DNA from: a virus
Direction: 5' to 3' (one strand)
DNA: 36,321 bases
Virus record (IMG/VR): IMGVR_UViG_3300005613_000206
Coordinates: 1-36,321 of that record
This document shows positions 1-7,812 of this stretch, in pieces. Each line of letters begins with the position of its first letter. Positions within the stretch are counted from its first letter, which is position 1. A model generated the notes under the pieces. That model worked only from the letters and a program-made list of their open reading frames with translations, was not told where the DNA came from and ran no database searches. The position numbers and the translations under genes are program-made.

Positions 1-984
1 CAAATCGACAGAAGCCATGTTTGCTACTTCTGTAGACTCGGCAGAAGAGATTCTTGTTTCCAAGGAACCGTCACCAGCGACGCGGAGAGATGCTTCGGTA
101 GAAACAGCAGCGGCGCGGTTGACTTCTTCGTCAGAAAGTCTTGTTTCAAGAGAGTTGTCGTCTGCGAGACGTGTAGACTCTTCAGCAGACATTCTCAAGT
201 CAGCAGATGCCATAGCAGCAGTCTCTGCGGACTCAATTGTGGAGATTCTTGTTGCCAAGGAAGCGTCAAGTGCTGCGAGATCAGACTCGTCAGCAGAGAC
301 TCTTGCATCGATGGAAGAGAAGTCTACTGCGACAATCGCGAGAGAGTCGATAGCAGAATCCAAAGAATCTTCAACAGAGTTGATGTAGCCAAGGTTGACC
401 ATTGCCTCATCCTTGTTTGCTACCTTAGCAGCAGACAATTCAGCGACTGTCCAACCGACCTTGAATGCCTTCATATCAAGAAGTGCTGTTTCAAGCTCGC
501 CTGGATCGACAACGCCAGCAGCTTCAGCAGCAGCCATTGTGTCGTAGACGTTACCAGCGGAGTCTGTGATTTGAAGATCAAGCTGCTTGTCGGCACGGAC
601 GCGAGTCTTGCGGACAGCGTTAGCAGCGTAATCTGTGCCATTGTCGTGGAACGCTGGGTGACCAGATGGGGAACCTGTCAAAGCAGAAATGTCGCCATCG
701 AGGTCATATGATGTGCTATCGACGAGATTCGCCATGTAAAGAACATCATAAGAACCAGCAGCAAACTCAGCGTCTGTTGCGATAACGAACTTTGGATAAA
801 GATAGTTAGCAACTGAGAACGCATTGTAAATCTCAGCGACTGTAGAACCTACGTTGTCGTTGAGATAGGAATCAAGCTCACCATCAAATGCGACTGGTGA
901 GATCTTTTCGAAACCATCGCCGTTACCGAAGTCAATGAAGACGTAGGAATTGGCAGAATAGTTGGAAAATGTAAATGTAGCCAT
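1..984 (-). CDS. Partial tail-fibre-like protein (N-terminal 328 residues; C-terminus outside window)
   Basis: This frame is open from an ATG at 984 (after an AGGAG Shine-Dalgarno) to the window edge; I checked every codon and found no stop. Residues 1 to about 190 form a unique N-terminal region containing an FGNGDGFE stretch. The rest is rich in Ala, Ser, Asp and Glu, with units such as SLATRIS, SLETRLS and SLETRIS followed by EE/ES and Arg. The same repeat type occurs in the fibre genes at 17801-20299 and 33921-36320, so this is most likely a trimeric coiled-coil stalk behind a virion-attachment domain. Receptor-binding role is inferred; the tip lies outside the window. The gene is separated from the neck gene cluster by a 214-nt leader. 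Long plus-strand frames here are shadows of the repeats. Confidence 0.82.
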   Translation of the reverse strand, partial: MATFTFSNYSANSYVFIDFGNGDGFEKISPVAFDGELDSYLNDNVGSTVAEIYNAFSVANYLYPKFVIATDAEFAAGSYDVLYMANLVDSTSYDLDGDISALTGSPSGHPAFHDNGTDYAANAVRKTRVRADKQLDLQITDSAGNVYDTMAAAEAAGVVDPGELETALLDMKAFKVGWTVAELSAAKVANKDEAMVNLGYINSVEDSLDSAIDSLAIVAVDFSSIDARVSADESDLAALDASLATRISTIESAETAAMASADLRMSAEESTRLADDNSLETRLSDEEVNRAAAVSTEASLRVAGDGSLETRISSAESTEVANMASVDL

Positions 985-1198
985 TATTATATTTTCTCCT
1001 CTTAATGATAATACATTTTGGACCTTTTGAAAAGCAAAGTTTTTCAAAAAAACCAGAACAGGAATACAGGGTACACCCGTTCACCCATAGATATACCTGC
1101 CCCATCTTAACAGAAGAGAAAAATGAACCCTAGCATAAAAAAGTTGCGTTAGAAATTTAAAAAGACTATTTAATATTTTTTTAATTGATTTTTAAATT
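985..1198 (-). other. AT-rich leader/intergenic region upstream of the fibre gene
   Basis: This is the longest gene-free stretch in the window. It holds two perfect inverted repeats (annotated separately), a possible 14-codon frame at 1044-1088 that starts ATG and ends TGA (MGERVYPVFLFWFF) with only a weak ribosome-binding site, and the fibre-gene Shine-Dalgarno. No canonical intrinsic terminator and no exact copy of the 10-nt upstream motif was seen on the minus strand. Confidence 0.5.
1025..1049 (-). repeat. Inverted repeat (9-bp stem) in fibre-gene leader
   Basis: TTTTGAAAA at 1025-1033 pairs perfectly with TTTTCAAAA at 1041-1049, with a further G-U pair and a 5-nt loop. No T-run follows the stem in either direction, so it is a leader hairpin, processing site or attenuator candidate and not a standard terminator. 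Confidence 0.5.
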
Positions 1199-1199
1199 T
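1153..1199 (-). repeat. Perfect 11-bp AT-only inverted repeat downstream of the 86-aa gene
   Basis: AAATTTAAAAA at 1153-1163 is the exact reverse complement of TTTTTAAATTT at 1189-1199, with a 25-nt AT-rich spacer. It begins at the stop codon of the 86-aa gene. A weak transcription-end or RNA-stability role is possible, but base composition alone could favour it. Confidence 0.45.
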
Positions 1200-1459
1200 T
1201 ATCCGACAATTCTTATAATTTCAAGCATCAATCTGGAGTTTGATTCGATCTCGTTTGTATTGAAGATTTTGTTTCCTATAACACAAAACTCACCAGTCAA
1301 AGTGGATACACTAACAAGCGACCTAACACCATTCAAGAACATATGGGCACCCTGAACATAAAGCTCTCCATCGAATCCCAAAAGAGGGTTCAAATTTGTA
1401 TTAGGAGCAATTGTTGAGTCACCGGTCTCATATGTATAAATTTCTCTGTATACTTTCAT
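1199..1459 (-). CDS. Small protein homologous to the C-terminal domain of the adjacent gp14-like protein
   Basis: This 86-residue protein aligns over nearly its whole length with residues about 218-302 of the gp14-like protein encoded just upstream. Shared features in order are a PPNT/APNT turn, a G(Y/F)xG segment, a xxNG(L/V)R motif, LTGE(Y/F), a (D/K)I(Y/F)NT motif and a final L-LE(V/I) strand. The pattern suggests a small all-beta domain. No family name was recognised. The start at 1459 lies 10 nt after the upstream stop, with a weak ribosome-binding site, so translational coupling is likely. It looks like a duplicated, free-standing copy of a virion surface domain; function is inference only. 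Confidence 0.75.
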   Translation of the reverse strand: MKVYREIYTYETGDSTIAPNTNLNPLLGFDGELYVQGAHMFLNGVRSLVSVSTLTGEFCVIGNKIFNTNEIESNSRLMLEIIRIVG

Positions 1460-1469
1460 TATTTTTTAA

Positions 1470-2378
1470 TCACTCAATGATTGTTAACACTTCTAAATAC
1501 AGTCTCGTTCCGGATGGTAGTTCACTGGTATTATATATGTCTCCACCTAAAACATAATACTCACCTGTCAATGGGCTCGCTGTGAGAACTTTTCTTAGAC
1601 CGTTTTGGTATATGGCTGCTGTCTGAACCATTAAAGGATCGCCAGTGTAGCCAAAAAGGGCTGACAAAGGTGTATTGGGTGGTATATCGGAAGTTGCGTC
1701 ATGAACATAAACTGTCCAGATAATGTCTTGAACTGTGAGTGTTCCTACCGATCCTCCGGTTGCTGGTGCGGCTGCTGGTGCGGCTGCTGGTGAAGCAGAA
1801 GGAGATGAGGACGAAGCGGGTTCTGATTCTAAACCTCCCCCCTCTTGATAGGACTCGTTAAGGGCATCAATAACATCTTGTGCCATATTATCAAGAGACA
1901 TGACGCCCTTACGGGTTTTGATACATGTTGCTTGGATTTGGAAAAGATGATCAACTTGTCCAAAGAGTTGGCGACCTTCGTTCAGGGAAACAATTTCATA
2001 AAAAGAGTTTCCGTATCGAACATAATCACCTTCACGAACATAAAGATCTTGGTCCTCTGCTAATCTTCTTTTATGAAAGTTGACTACAATCTTATAATCC
2101 TTATCTAGACCGTAGTGAGAAGTTGTGGTTTGAATCCCCTCAAACTCAACAAGAGCGTGAACCCTTACTGGTCCAAGAAAGCTTTTGTGAATTGCCTCGC
2201 CATAGAGAGGATGAAAGTTTGTTCTTTCACGAGAGACTGGAAGGTAAAGTATCTGTTGTCCAATGACTCTTTCAATAAGCTCATCATTAACTTGTTTTAC
2301 AAGATCTCTTTCAGATTTCCCAAGAAACAAGGGAGGAGGAGGATTTGATGGTCTTGACCACTTATTATCATTAGACAT
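1470..2378 (-). CDS. Neck protein, T4 gp14-like, with extra C-terminal domain
   Basis: The 302-residue product has an N-terminal region (about 25-175) that follows the pattern of T4 gp14: an xxYxP(V/R)xR strand, a (Y/F)GE segment, an (A/x)xxxxFEG strand, then EGDYVRYxNSFYEI and a QLGQ-like QLFGQ turn. T4 gp14 joins with gp13 to complete the head and form the neck for tail attachment. Residues 183-210 form a Ser/Ala/Pro-rich linker partly encoded by 12-bp tandem repeats. Residues 211-302 are an added beta-type domain present again as the free 86-aa protein next door. The start ATG overlaps the previous stop by 1 nt (TAATG) and follows a GAGGGAGAGAG ribosome-binding stretch. The gp14 assignment rests on remembered family pattern and neighbourhood with gp13- and gp15-like genes. 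Confidence 0.68.
   Translation of the reverse strand: MSNDNKWSRPSNPPPPLFLGKSERDLVKQVNDELIERVIGQQILYLPVSRERTNFHPLYGEAIHKSFLGPVRVHALVEFEGIQTTTSHYGLDKDYKIVVNFHKRRLAEDQDLYVREGDYVRYGNSFYEIVSLNEGRQLFGQVDHLFQIQATCIKTRKGVMSLDNMAQDVIDALNESYQEGGGLESEPASSSSPSASPAAAPAAAPATGGSVGTLTVQDIIWTVYVHDATSDIPPNTPLSALFGYTGDPLMVQTAAIYQNGLRKVLTASPLTGEYYVLGGDIYNTSELPSGTRLYLEVLTIIE
1761..1792 (-). repeat. 12-bp tandem repeat encoding an Ala/Pro linker
   Basis: The plus-strand unit TGCTGGTGCGGC is present about 2.7 times in perfect tandem and encodes AAPA units in the linker between the gp14-like core and the added C-terminal domain. Such a repeat can change linker length by slippage. Confidence 0.8.
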
Positions 2379-3250
2379 TAATCTCTCTCCCTCTTATCTC
2401 CATAAACAACTCTTTCTCTTGGGATTCTAACTTCAACGGCGTTTTCACGAATTGTAAGCTTTGGCTGGTTGTCGTTTTTATCTGACCCAAGGAGATAGCC
2501 CAGAATCTTTAAATTAATTGTTGTCTTGAATGTTCTTTCTTCTTGGTCAAGATTTGATAAATTGTTATCAATTGAAAAGTCGTTCTCAATAAAACCTTCA
2601 AACTTGTGTCCGTCGCGATGAATAAAGAAGTTATTGATCTGGCCCGTTGTTGTCATAAATGGAGTGAATATTTCATTCATTTGTTGTTGGAATTCTGTTT
2701 GGATTGTTACAACATAGTTTGCTACAACATAAGTTGGGATAGGCATTGTTACAGTTTGATAAACAACCTTTTTGTTTTTGAATGGAAAGTTTATTTGACC
2801 GAATCTTCTTTTTGATGTAGCATTCGCAAAATTTGATGTTTTATCTTGGTTAATGAATCTGGCAACTTCTATTGTTCCACCTCTGGCGTCATTATATCTT
2901 GGAAGGTGAGACCAAGCAACACCTTTCATGTTTGGGTCTTTTATAACAGAGTTGCGTTCAACTGAAATAACTGGGAAAGTAAAAACATTTTTTCTGTTTC
3001 TCAAATCTTTGTTGTCTTTGATTTGAAAAGATCTTTCAGGCATTGACCAGATAAGAGGAACCTTTTTCCATCCTTCGTTTGTTGTACAGAAAATATCAAG
3101 CTCTTCATTTAACCAATCATAAAGAGCCAAATCAATTGTTTCAATTGTGGATGGCATGATAGAAACTTCCCTTACGTTTGGATCCTGAGTTTGCTTCTCT
3201 TCTCCAAAGTAAGGTCTATAACCGGCAAATTGTTCTTTTTCGCTTGACAT
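2378..3250 (-). CDS. Tail completion/sheath stabiliser protein, T4 gp15-like
   Basis: The 290-residue product has a central region resembling T4 gp15, which caps the contractile tail and contacts the neck: a WKKVPLIWS strand, a FPVISVER segment, a (P)IPTYVVANY strand leading to TIQTEFQQQMNEIFTPFM, then an acidic FEGFIENDFS stretch and a final ERTFKTTINLKILGYLL strand. T4 gp15 shows the same order of VPI, P-I-L, IYELSIFTRY, MFQI-EQILPYF and RRIEWSL-FEVNGW elements. It lies between gp13-like and gp14-like genes, as expected for a head-tail joining block. The start at 3250 follows the previous stop by 8 nt, with AAGG at a rather long distance. The assignment is moderate: unlike the capsid or terminase there is no single diagnostic motif. 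Confidence 0.6.
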   Translation of the reverse strand: MSSEKEQFAGYRPYFGEEKQTQDPNVREVSIMPSTIETIDLALYDWLNEELDIFCTTNEGWKKVPLIWSMPERSFQIKDNKDLRNRKNVFTFPVISVERNSVIKDPNMKGVAWSHLPRYNDARGGTIEVARFINQDKTSNFANATSKRRFGQINFPFKNKKVVYQTVTMPIPTYVVANYVVTIQTEFQQQMNEIFTPFMTTTGQINNFFIHRDGHKFEGFIENDFSIDNNLSNLDQEERTFKTTINLKILGYLLGSDKNDNQPKLTIRENAVEVRIPRERVVYGDKRERD

Positions 3251-3258
3251 ATATTATA

Positions 3259-4530
3259 TTAACCTTGATAAATAAAGTTTGGCATTTTCTTTTGTATTTC
3301 TTCAACCGCATTAACCTTTTCAGCATCTGACTTAGCCAACTCTGTATAAGTTAATTGATCCAGGATATCTTTAAGTTCATTTCTCAACATATCTTGTTCT
3401 TCTTTTGCTTGACTCAAAAGAGCATCAGCATTAAGATTTACGGACTCGCCTGGGATTGGGATTGAAGTAAACTTACCTCTAATTTGACCAAGCGTTTCCT
3501 TAGAAAGAGCGAGTGCGAATCGGCGAATCCATTGCTTACCAATCGCATTAATGTTTTCATATGGGACATTATCAAACGGAAGTGTGTTCACATTATTAAT
3601 GCCCTTGGTTCCAGTATCGTATTCTGTGTTCTCATCCCAACTGTTTGGAATAACAGAGAACTCAACCCACATGTATTGTTGATCACTAAATGTTTCTGGC
3701 ATTGGGAACAATCTAAGTTTATTATCTTTTAGTTCAAAAGAGTAATGAGACAGTCTTGTATACAAGTGGTCTTCATAAGCCATGGCTTGAAGCTTGTTTT
3801 GCCAAACTGGAACAATCTCAAATGTTGAATCGTCTGTATACTGACCATAATAATTTAAGTTGCCTACAACGTTTAATCCACCATAATAACCAAAGAATCT
3901 CCACATGGCGCTTGGAGTTTTATAAAACACTTTCTTAATAATAACCCTTTTGTCTCCAACAACTCCTTGATATGGAGCACCAGCACCACCAGCAGGATCA
4001 ATACCAGTGGCTGATGATTGTGATAGAATAGCTTGAAGATCATAATCTTGTTGAAGATTGTTCACCTTGAAAGAAGCAGAATAGATTGGAATTGTTCCAC
4101 CGATTCCTGCTTCGAAAGAAAAGCCATCGCCTACTCGGCGAGCATATTCGAACATAGTTCTTGGATATCTAAGATTGACACTTTCTGGACCTGTTACAAG
4201 TTCGCCATCTTGATCAAAAGTGCCTGTTGTTTGCCCGAGAACATCAGAAAGAATATTCTTGGACTGGTGAAGGTTAATAAGATAACTGTACTCCAAGCAA
4301 GCTTCTTCATAATTGGCATAAACATTTGTTGTTTTCAATTCGATATCAAGAACATCTCCACCGAGTTTCTTGTATGTATAAGCAACTTGATCAACAGCGC
4401 CGGATATAAATGCTGACGAACTTGCGTAGATACCAAAAGGAAGTGAATCGGCGACCTCTGAATAGGTGCCGGTTGGAGCAAGAATAGATTTGCTCATTTG
4501 ACTTGTTGGAGTGAGAACGGGAAGAGCCAT
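3259..4530 (-). CDS. Neck protein, T4 gp13-like
   Basis: The start is taken at the ATG at 4530 (MALPVLTPTS), preceded by AGGAG, giving 423 residues; an upstream in-frame extension would run through the capsid-gene terminator and is rejected. Near residues 50-75 there is a TYKKLGGDVLDIEL segment, and near 345-385 a RFALALSKETLG...KFTSIPIPGESVNLNADAL region followed by a Glu-rich helix. These match the T4 gp13 layout (YTRLGG...ELT near the N-terminus and YAIAKLRQQWG...KYTGVTLPGG...LNGE near the C-terminus). T4 gp13 binds the portal side of the neck. The gene follows the major capsid gene after a terminator and begins the neck block. It is longer than T4 gp13 (about 310), with an insertion in the middle. 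Confidence 0.68.
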   Translation of the reverse strand: MALPVLTPTSQMSKSILAPTGTYSEVADSLPFGIYASSSAFISGAVDQVAYTYKKLGGDVLDIELKTTNVYANYEEACLEYSYLINLHQSKNILSDVLGQTTGTFDQDGELVTGPESVNLRYPRTMFEYARRVGDGFSFEAGIGGTIPIYSASFKVNNLQQDYDLQAILSQSSATGIDPAGGAGAPYQGVVGDKRVIIKKVFYKTPSAMWRFFGYYGGLNVVGNLNYYGQYTDDSTFEIVPVWQNKLQAMAYEDHLYTRLSHYSFELKDNKLRLFPMPETFSDQQYMWVEFSVIPNSWDENTEYDTGTKGINNVNTLPFDNVPYENINAIGKQWIRRFALALSKETLGQIRGKFTSIPIPGESVNLNADALLSQAKEEQDMLRNELKDILDQLTYTELAKSDAEKVNAVEEIQKKMPNFIYQG

Positions 4531-4571
4531 GGGTAAAATTTCTCCTAACACTAAGTAGTGCCTCAAACAAC

Positions 4572-4598
4572 AAAACCCCCCCACAATAAGTGGGAGGG
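4572..4598 (-). terminator. Intrinsic terminator after the major capsid gene
   Basis: On the minus strand a 9-bp G/C-rich stem (4590-4598 with 4576-4584, one G-U pair) closes a 5-nt loop and is followed by TTTT at 4575-4572. It lies 26 nt after the capsid stop codon, as expected for ending or thinning the head-gene transcript. Confidence 0.8.
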
Positions 4599-4623
4599 CT
4601 GTTGATGACTACGTTACGTTAGA

Positions 4624-6327
4624 TCAGACGAGATCTTGGATAACGACCAAGCCGTACATATCTGGACGGACCATCTTCTTAGCGTAGCGTGTCATGACGC
4701 CCTTACGAGGCACGAAGTCCTCGACGCCGAAGATTGTCGGAGTCATTTGGAGTGGAACGTATGGAGCGTAGACATAGCCGCTTTCAAGGAAGGAAGCGCC
4801 CTTACGACCGCAAAGAACAACGTTTCTTGGGAAGTATGGATCAACGTAAACGTCGAACTTCTTGCTCAAGTTTCCAACTCTGACTGCGCCAACTGTGCCG
4901 CGTGCGTCTTCGTGAGTAACAGAGCCACGGAAGCCTGCGGTGAACTCAAGAAGGTTAGCAACTTCTGGGGAGACGACAATGAAGTTAGCGCCGCCGCGAA
5001 GTGTCTTGCGGTGAATTTGAGCAGAAACATCGTTGATTGTTTCAGCAAGTGTCTCGTACCATTCAGAGACATTACCAGTGAAGTCTGGGTAGCCGAGAGA
5101 TGTTGGGTCAAGCGCAGCGCCTGTCTCACGGTTAACGAACTTACCTGGAAGTCTGGACCAATACAACTTGGAAGCAGTTGCGCCCTTGACAAGATCTTCA
5201 AGGATTTCTTGGTCGATTTCGAGAGCAATGTGCTCGGAAAGAACAGAAGTCAACTCAACTTCTGCGTCAAGGTTGTGGTACGCATTAAGGTCTTGTGCCA
5301 ATTCTGGTGTCCACTTAGCCTTGAGCTTCTTGGTCTTCGCTGTGACGGAGACGGAATCGACCTTGATGTCGATCTCTGGGATTTCTTCACTGTTTTCAAG
5401 ACCCCATGTATCCGCACCAACAACAGCACCGAGAGTACCAGCAGCTTGGAAATTATCGTCGATGACGAAGGAAGCTGTGGTGACTGTTGCCATAGAAGCA
5501 GTAGCAGCACCGATGCTAGAACCAGTCATAACAACGATAAGGTCACCAGCCGAGACAGAAGCAGCCAATGAGGCAGCAATATCATTTGCGTCAGCATCAC
5601 GAGTAAGACGACGAATCATTCCGCCAACCTTTGTAGAAGCGGCAGCGCCGGTCTGAGCAGAGATTGTGACATAATCCTTAATATTGAACTGACCATTTGT
5701 GAGGGTGGAAAGCGCAACCTTACCGACAGCAACGGAAGTGCCAACAAGGTCCGGATCATAACGGACAAGGCGATCAACATCATCACCAGCGCTAGGTGTT
5801 CCAACAGTACCAGAAGCAAGGAGTGTAAATGATGCCTTGATGGAGGCTGTTGGAGAGGAATAACCATTGTTGAGCGCATAGAAGCTTTGCTCCGCATTGC
5901 GACCAGACAAGGAAACACCACCTGTGATTTGAGAACCAACAACGCCGCCGCCGAAGACGGAATCTCCTGCTCTCGCAGAAAGACGTGCGCGTTCAATTTG
6001 GAAATCAAGGAAGAAAATGAGACCAGATGGAAGGCTCATTGGCTGAACGGAAACGAGGTCGTTTGCGATCAATCCGCCGAAAACGCGGCGAACAATTGGG
6101 AATGCGACAGAAGCAAAACCTTCAACGTCGCCACCAGCCATAGAAGAAGCTTCGCGAAGAAGTTCCTTAGCTTGGTTTTCAAGAAGGGACGCCATACCAT
6201 GGCGAGTTCTTTCGTCTGTGAGACCTTCGAGAAGACCTGTCTTTTCCCACTTGGAGAGAAGAGCAGCACCTTCCTTGGAGAGATCTCTACGAACGATGCC
6301 TTCTGTAAGTTTTTCAAGAATAGACAT
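4624..6327 (-). CDS. gp23: Major capsid protein, T4 gp23-like (HK97 fold)
   Basis: The 567-residue product carries the T4 gp23 signature near residues 76-108: AFPIVRRVF...LIAND(L)VSVQPM followed by LPSGLIFFLDF. Near 491-526 it has VYVDPY, a GRKG turn and GYVYAPYVPL, and near the end a TRYAKKMVRPDMYG segment, all typical of gp23-type capsids. The N-terminal 59 residues are helical and charged, as in the removable gp23 propeptide; LRE|A at residues 57-60 fits the prohead-protease consensus (L/I-x-E before a small residue). It forms the hexameric shell. The start follows AGGAG. The gene lies directly after scaffold and a short distance after the protease, and ends at a strong terminator. Its G+C is visibly higher than that of neighbouring genes, consistent with an abundant protein. 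Confidence 0.95.
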   Translation of the reverse strand: MSILEKLTEGIVRRDLSKEGAALLSKWEKTGLLEGLTDERTRHGMASLLENQAKELLREASSMAGGDVEGFASVAFPIVRRVFGGLIANDLVSVQPMSLPSGLIFFLDFQIERARLSARAGDSVFGGGVVGSQITGGVSLSGRNAEQSFYALNNGYSSPTASIKASFTLLASGTVGTPSAGDDVDRLVRYDPDLVGTSVAVGKVALSTLTNGQFNIKDYVTISAQTGAAASTKVGGMIRRLTRDADANDIAASLAASVSAGDLIVVMTGSSIGAATASMATVTTASFVIDDNFQAAGTLGAVVGADTWGLENSEEIPEIDIKVDSVSVTAKTKKLKAKWTPELAQDLNAYHNLDAEVELTSVLSEHIALEIDQEILEDLVKGATASKLYWSRLPGKFVNRETGAALDPTSLGYPDFTGNVSEWYETLAETINDVSAQIHRKTLRGGANFIVVSPEVANLLEFTAGFRGSVTHEDARGTVGAVRVGNLSKKFDVYVDPYFPRNVVLCGRKGASFLESGYVYAPYVPLQMTPTIFGVEDFVPRKGVMTRYAKKMVRPDMYGLVVIQDLV

Positions 6328-6347
6328 TTTTAATTTCTCCTATAAGG

Positions 6348-7328
6348 TTATTTGTGTGATTTAATACCGGCCAGAATCTGCATTCTATCCATTGCTGGGC
6401 TTCCAACAGTTCTGTCCGCTCTTCTAGGCAAGTTGGCAGAGGGTCTTTCAATAGTCTCACGAAGTGATTGTGGCTGCGCCTTACCTACAACACTGCCCAC
6501 TGCGTTTTCTAGAGTCTCGAAGATTACCTTTGCTTCTTCAACCGAACGAGCCTCTGACAAAGCATCAACAATTTTATCTTTTTGTCGCTCATTCAGGGAG
6601 CGGTTTGTCAAAGTCTTGTTCGTATAAACAAGTCGAGCATTGGAAAGATTAACCTTTTCCATGCTTTCCTTTAAAGTGTTAACTGAGTCGATCAAAGTGG
6701 AAAACTTAGTTTTAAGATCTTTGTTTTCCTTTGTCAACTCTTTGTTGGCTGCGATAAGTGCTTCATTTTCTTCTTGTGCCTTCGTAGAAGCCATGCGCGC
6801 CATTTCAAGTTCTTGCTTGAAGTCCATAATATCATCAGGTGTACCAGCCCAGCCTTCTTTTTGGGGCTCGATGTCGACAATCAACTCTTCGATGATTGCT
6901 TCAAGATCTACTGTATCAATCTCTTCTTCGAGAGCAACAGCAACATCAACAGGAGCAATTTCATCACTTGCTTCTGCTGGTGGAGTAAGGGTCTCTTCTG
7001 CTGCTGCTTCGTGAGAGACTGGCTCTCCCATAAGGCTTTCATCTTCGGCAGCCAAGGTATCAGCCATCTTTTGAAGCTCATCCATATCGAGAGTAATCAT
7101 TTCTTCGTCAGAAGCTTCATCTTCGGGGTCGGCAGCAAGAGGAATATCGCCAGATACAGTTTCGGCTTCTGCCTCAGCACCTACTTCTTCTTCTTGTTCC
7201 AGAAGATTTTCAACTGCTTCGCGAATATCATTGGAATACTTATCCAAAAGAGCAGATTCTGCGTTTTTGATTGCCGCATCTTTAAGTGCTGCGGCATCGA
7301 TGATTGCTTGTTCTAACAATGAAGACAT
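6348..7328 (-). CDS. Prohead core scaffolding protein, T4 gp22-like
   Basis: The 326-residue product is highly acidic and helical. Residues about 1-55 form an Ala/Glu-rich helix, 55-165 are a strongly acidic region with many Glu, Asp and Ala, and 165-235 are a predicted coiled coil (repeated E-K-L-N patterns with LTKENKDLKTKF). A basic C-terminal tail with RADRTVGSPAMDRMQ follows. This composition, and its place between the protease and the major capsid gene exactly as in T4 (21-22-23), supports an internal scaffold that is degraded during maturation. Scaffold sequences diverge quickly, so the call rests mainly on composition and position. The start follows AAGGGGA. Confidence 0.75.
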   Translation of the reverse strand: MSSLLEQAIIDAAALKDAAIKNAESALLDKYSNDIREAVENLLEQEEEVGAEAEAETVSGDIPLAADPEDEASDEEMITLDMDELQKMADTLAAEDESLMGEPVSHEAAAEETLTPPAEASDEIAPVDVAVALEEEIDTVDLEAIIEELIVDIEPQKEGWAGTPDDIMDFKQELEMARMASTKAQEENEALIAANKELTKENKDLKTKFSTLIDSVNTLKESMEKVNLSNARLVYTNKTLTNRSLNERQKDKIVDALSEARSVEEAKVIFETLENAVGSVVGKAQPQSLRETIERPSANLPRRADRTVGSPAMDRMQILAGIKSHK

Positions 7329-7357
7329 AGAGACTTCCCCTTATAAAATGGTTCAAA

Positions 7358-7367
7358 AATAAATAGT
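7358..7367 (-). promoter_or_regulatory. Repeated 10-nt upstream motif ACTATTTATT (scaffold gene)
   Basis: On the minus strand the exact 10-mer occurs about 30 nt before the scaffold start and downstream of an AT-rich hairpin. The same 10-mer precedes two other genes (16435-16444, 17728-17737). A promoter element is the simplest reading; on the opposite strand the core reads AATAAATAGT, close to the T4 late-promoter core. Confidence 0.5.
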
Positions 7368-7374
7368 TGTGGAA

Positions 7375-7400
7375 ATTATAAAAAGACGTTTTTTTATAAT
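7375..7400 (-). terminator. AT-rich hairpin, possible weak terminator
   Basis: A perfect 10-bp inverted repeat (ATTATAAAAA with TTTTTATAAT, 6-nt loop) lies 5 nt downstream of the stop of the 125-aa gene and just before the motif at 7358. The stem has no G-C pairs and no clean T-run after it, so termination is uncertain. Confidence 0.4.
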
Positions 7401-7404
7401 GATA

Positions 7405-7782
7405 CTATTCGGTTATACCTGAACCTGTAAGGGTGAACATCTCTTCTGAGTTAATACCTGTTAAGGAAGCAAAGATTCTAAATTGAAGACCACTTCCTGA
7501 AACATATATCTCTTTACATTTTACATCAAACTGCGCAGATGAAGGATGTGATCCTGTTTTTTCTAAATGAAATTTGTTAAGATTTGTTGCGTTTTCATTA
7601 AAGTAAAAATACAAATCATTTGAGCCAGCGCTATCTATATGGAAAGTAACAAGTTTTGTAACTCTGGGAAACTCGATCTTCATGACGCCACTAAGACTAT
7701 CTGATCCTGTGACGAAAGGTGTCCCGGAAGCCATATAAGATGAGGCGTTGTGAACCCCTGGTCTGTATTGATAAATTGACAT
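7405..7782 (-). CDS. Conserved small virion protein, probable head-associated
   Basis: This 125-residue protein begins MSIYQYRPGVHNASSY and has alternating hydrophobic/polar strands (KLVTFHID, DLYFYFN, KEIYVSG, LQFRIFASLTGI), suggesting a single beta-sandwich domain. It has no membrane segment or signal peptide. It sits inside the head cluster between the bS21-like gene and the scaffold gene. A capsid decoration or head-completion role is plausible by position and fold type, but no diagnostic motif is present. The start follows AGGAG with 7-nt spacing. It ends at an AT-rich hairpin. Confidence 0.7.
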   Translation of the reverse strand: MSIYQYRPGVHNASSYMASGTPFVTGSDSLSGVMKIEFPRVTKLVTFHIDSAGSNDLYFYFNENATNLNKFHLEKTGSHPSSAQFDVKCKEIYVSGSGLQFRIFASLTGINSEEMFTLTGSGITE

Positions 7783-7812
7783 TTCTTTCTCCTGAAGTAA
7801 GTAGTTTGCCTG

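Noticed and set aside
4636-5571. Long plus-strand open frames over the capsid gene (also 5168-5656 and 5887-6333)
   Set aside because: They lie opposite a confident capsid gene, have no ribosome-binding site or recognisable domain, and have Cys/Ser/Trp-rich composition typical of antisense shadows.
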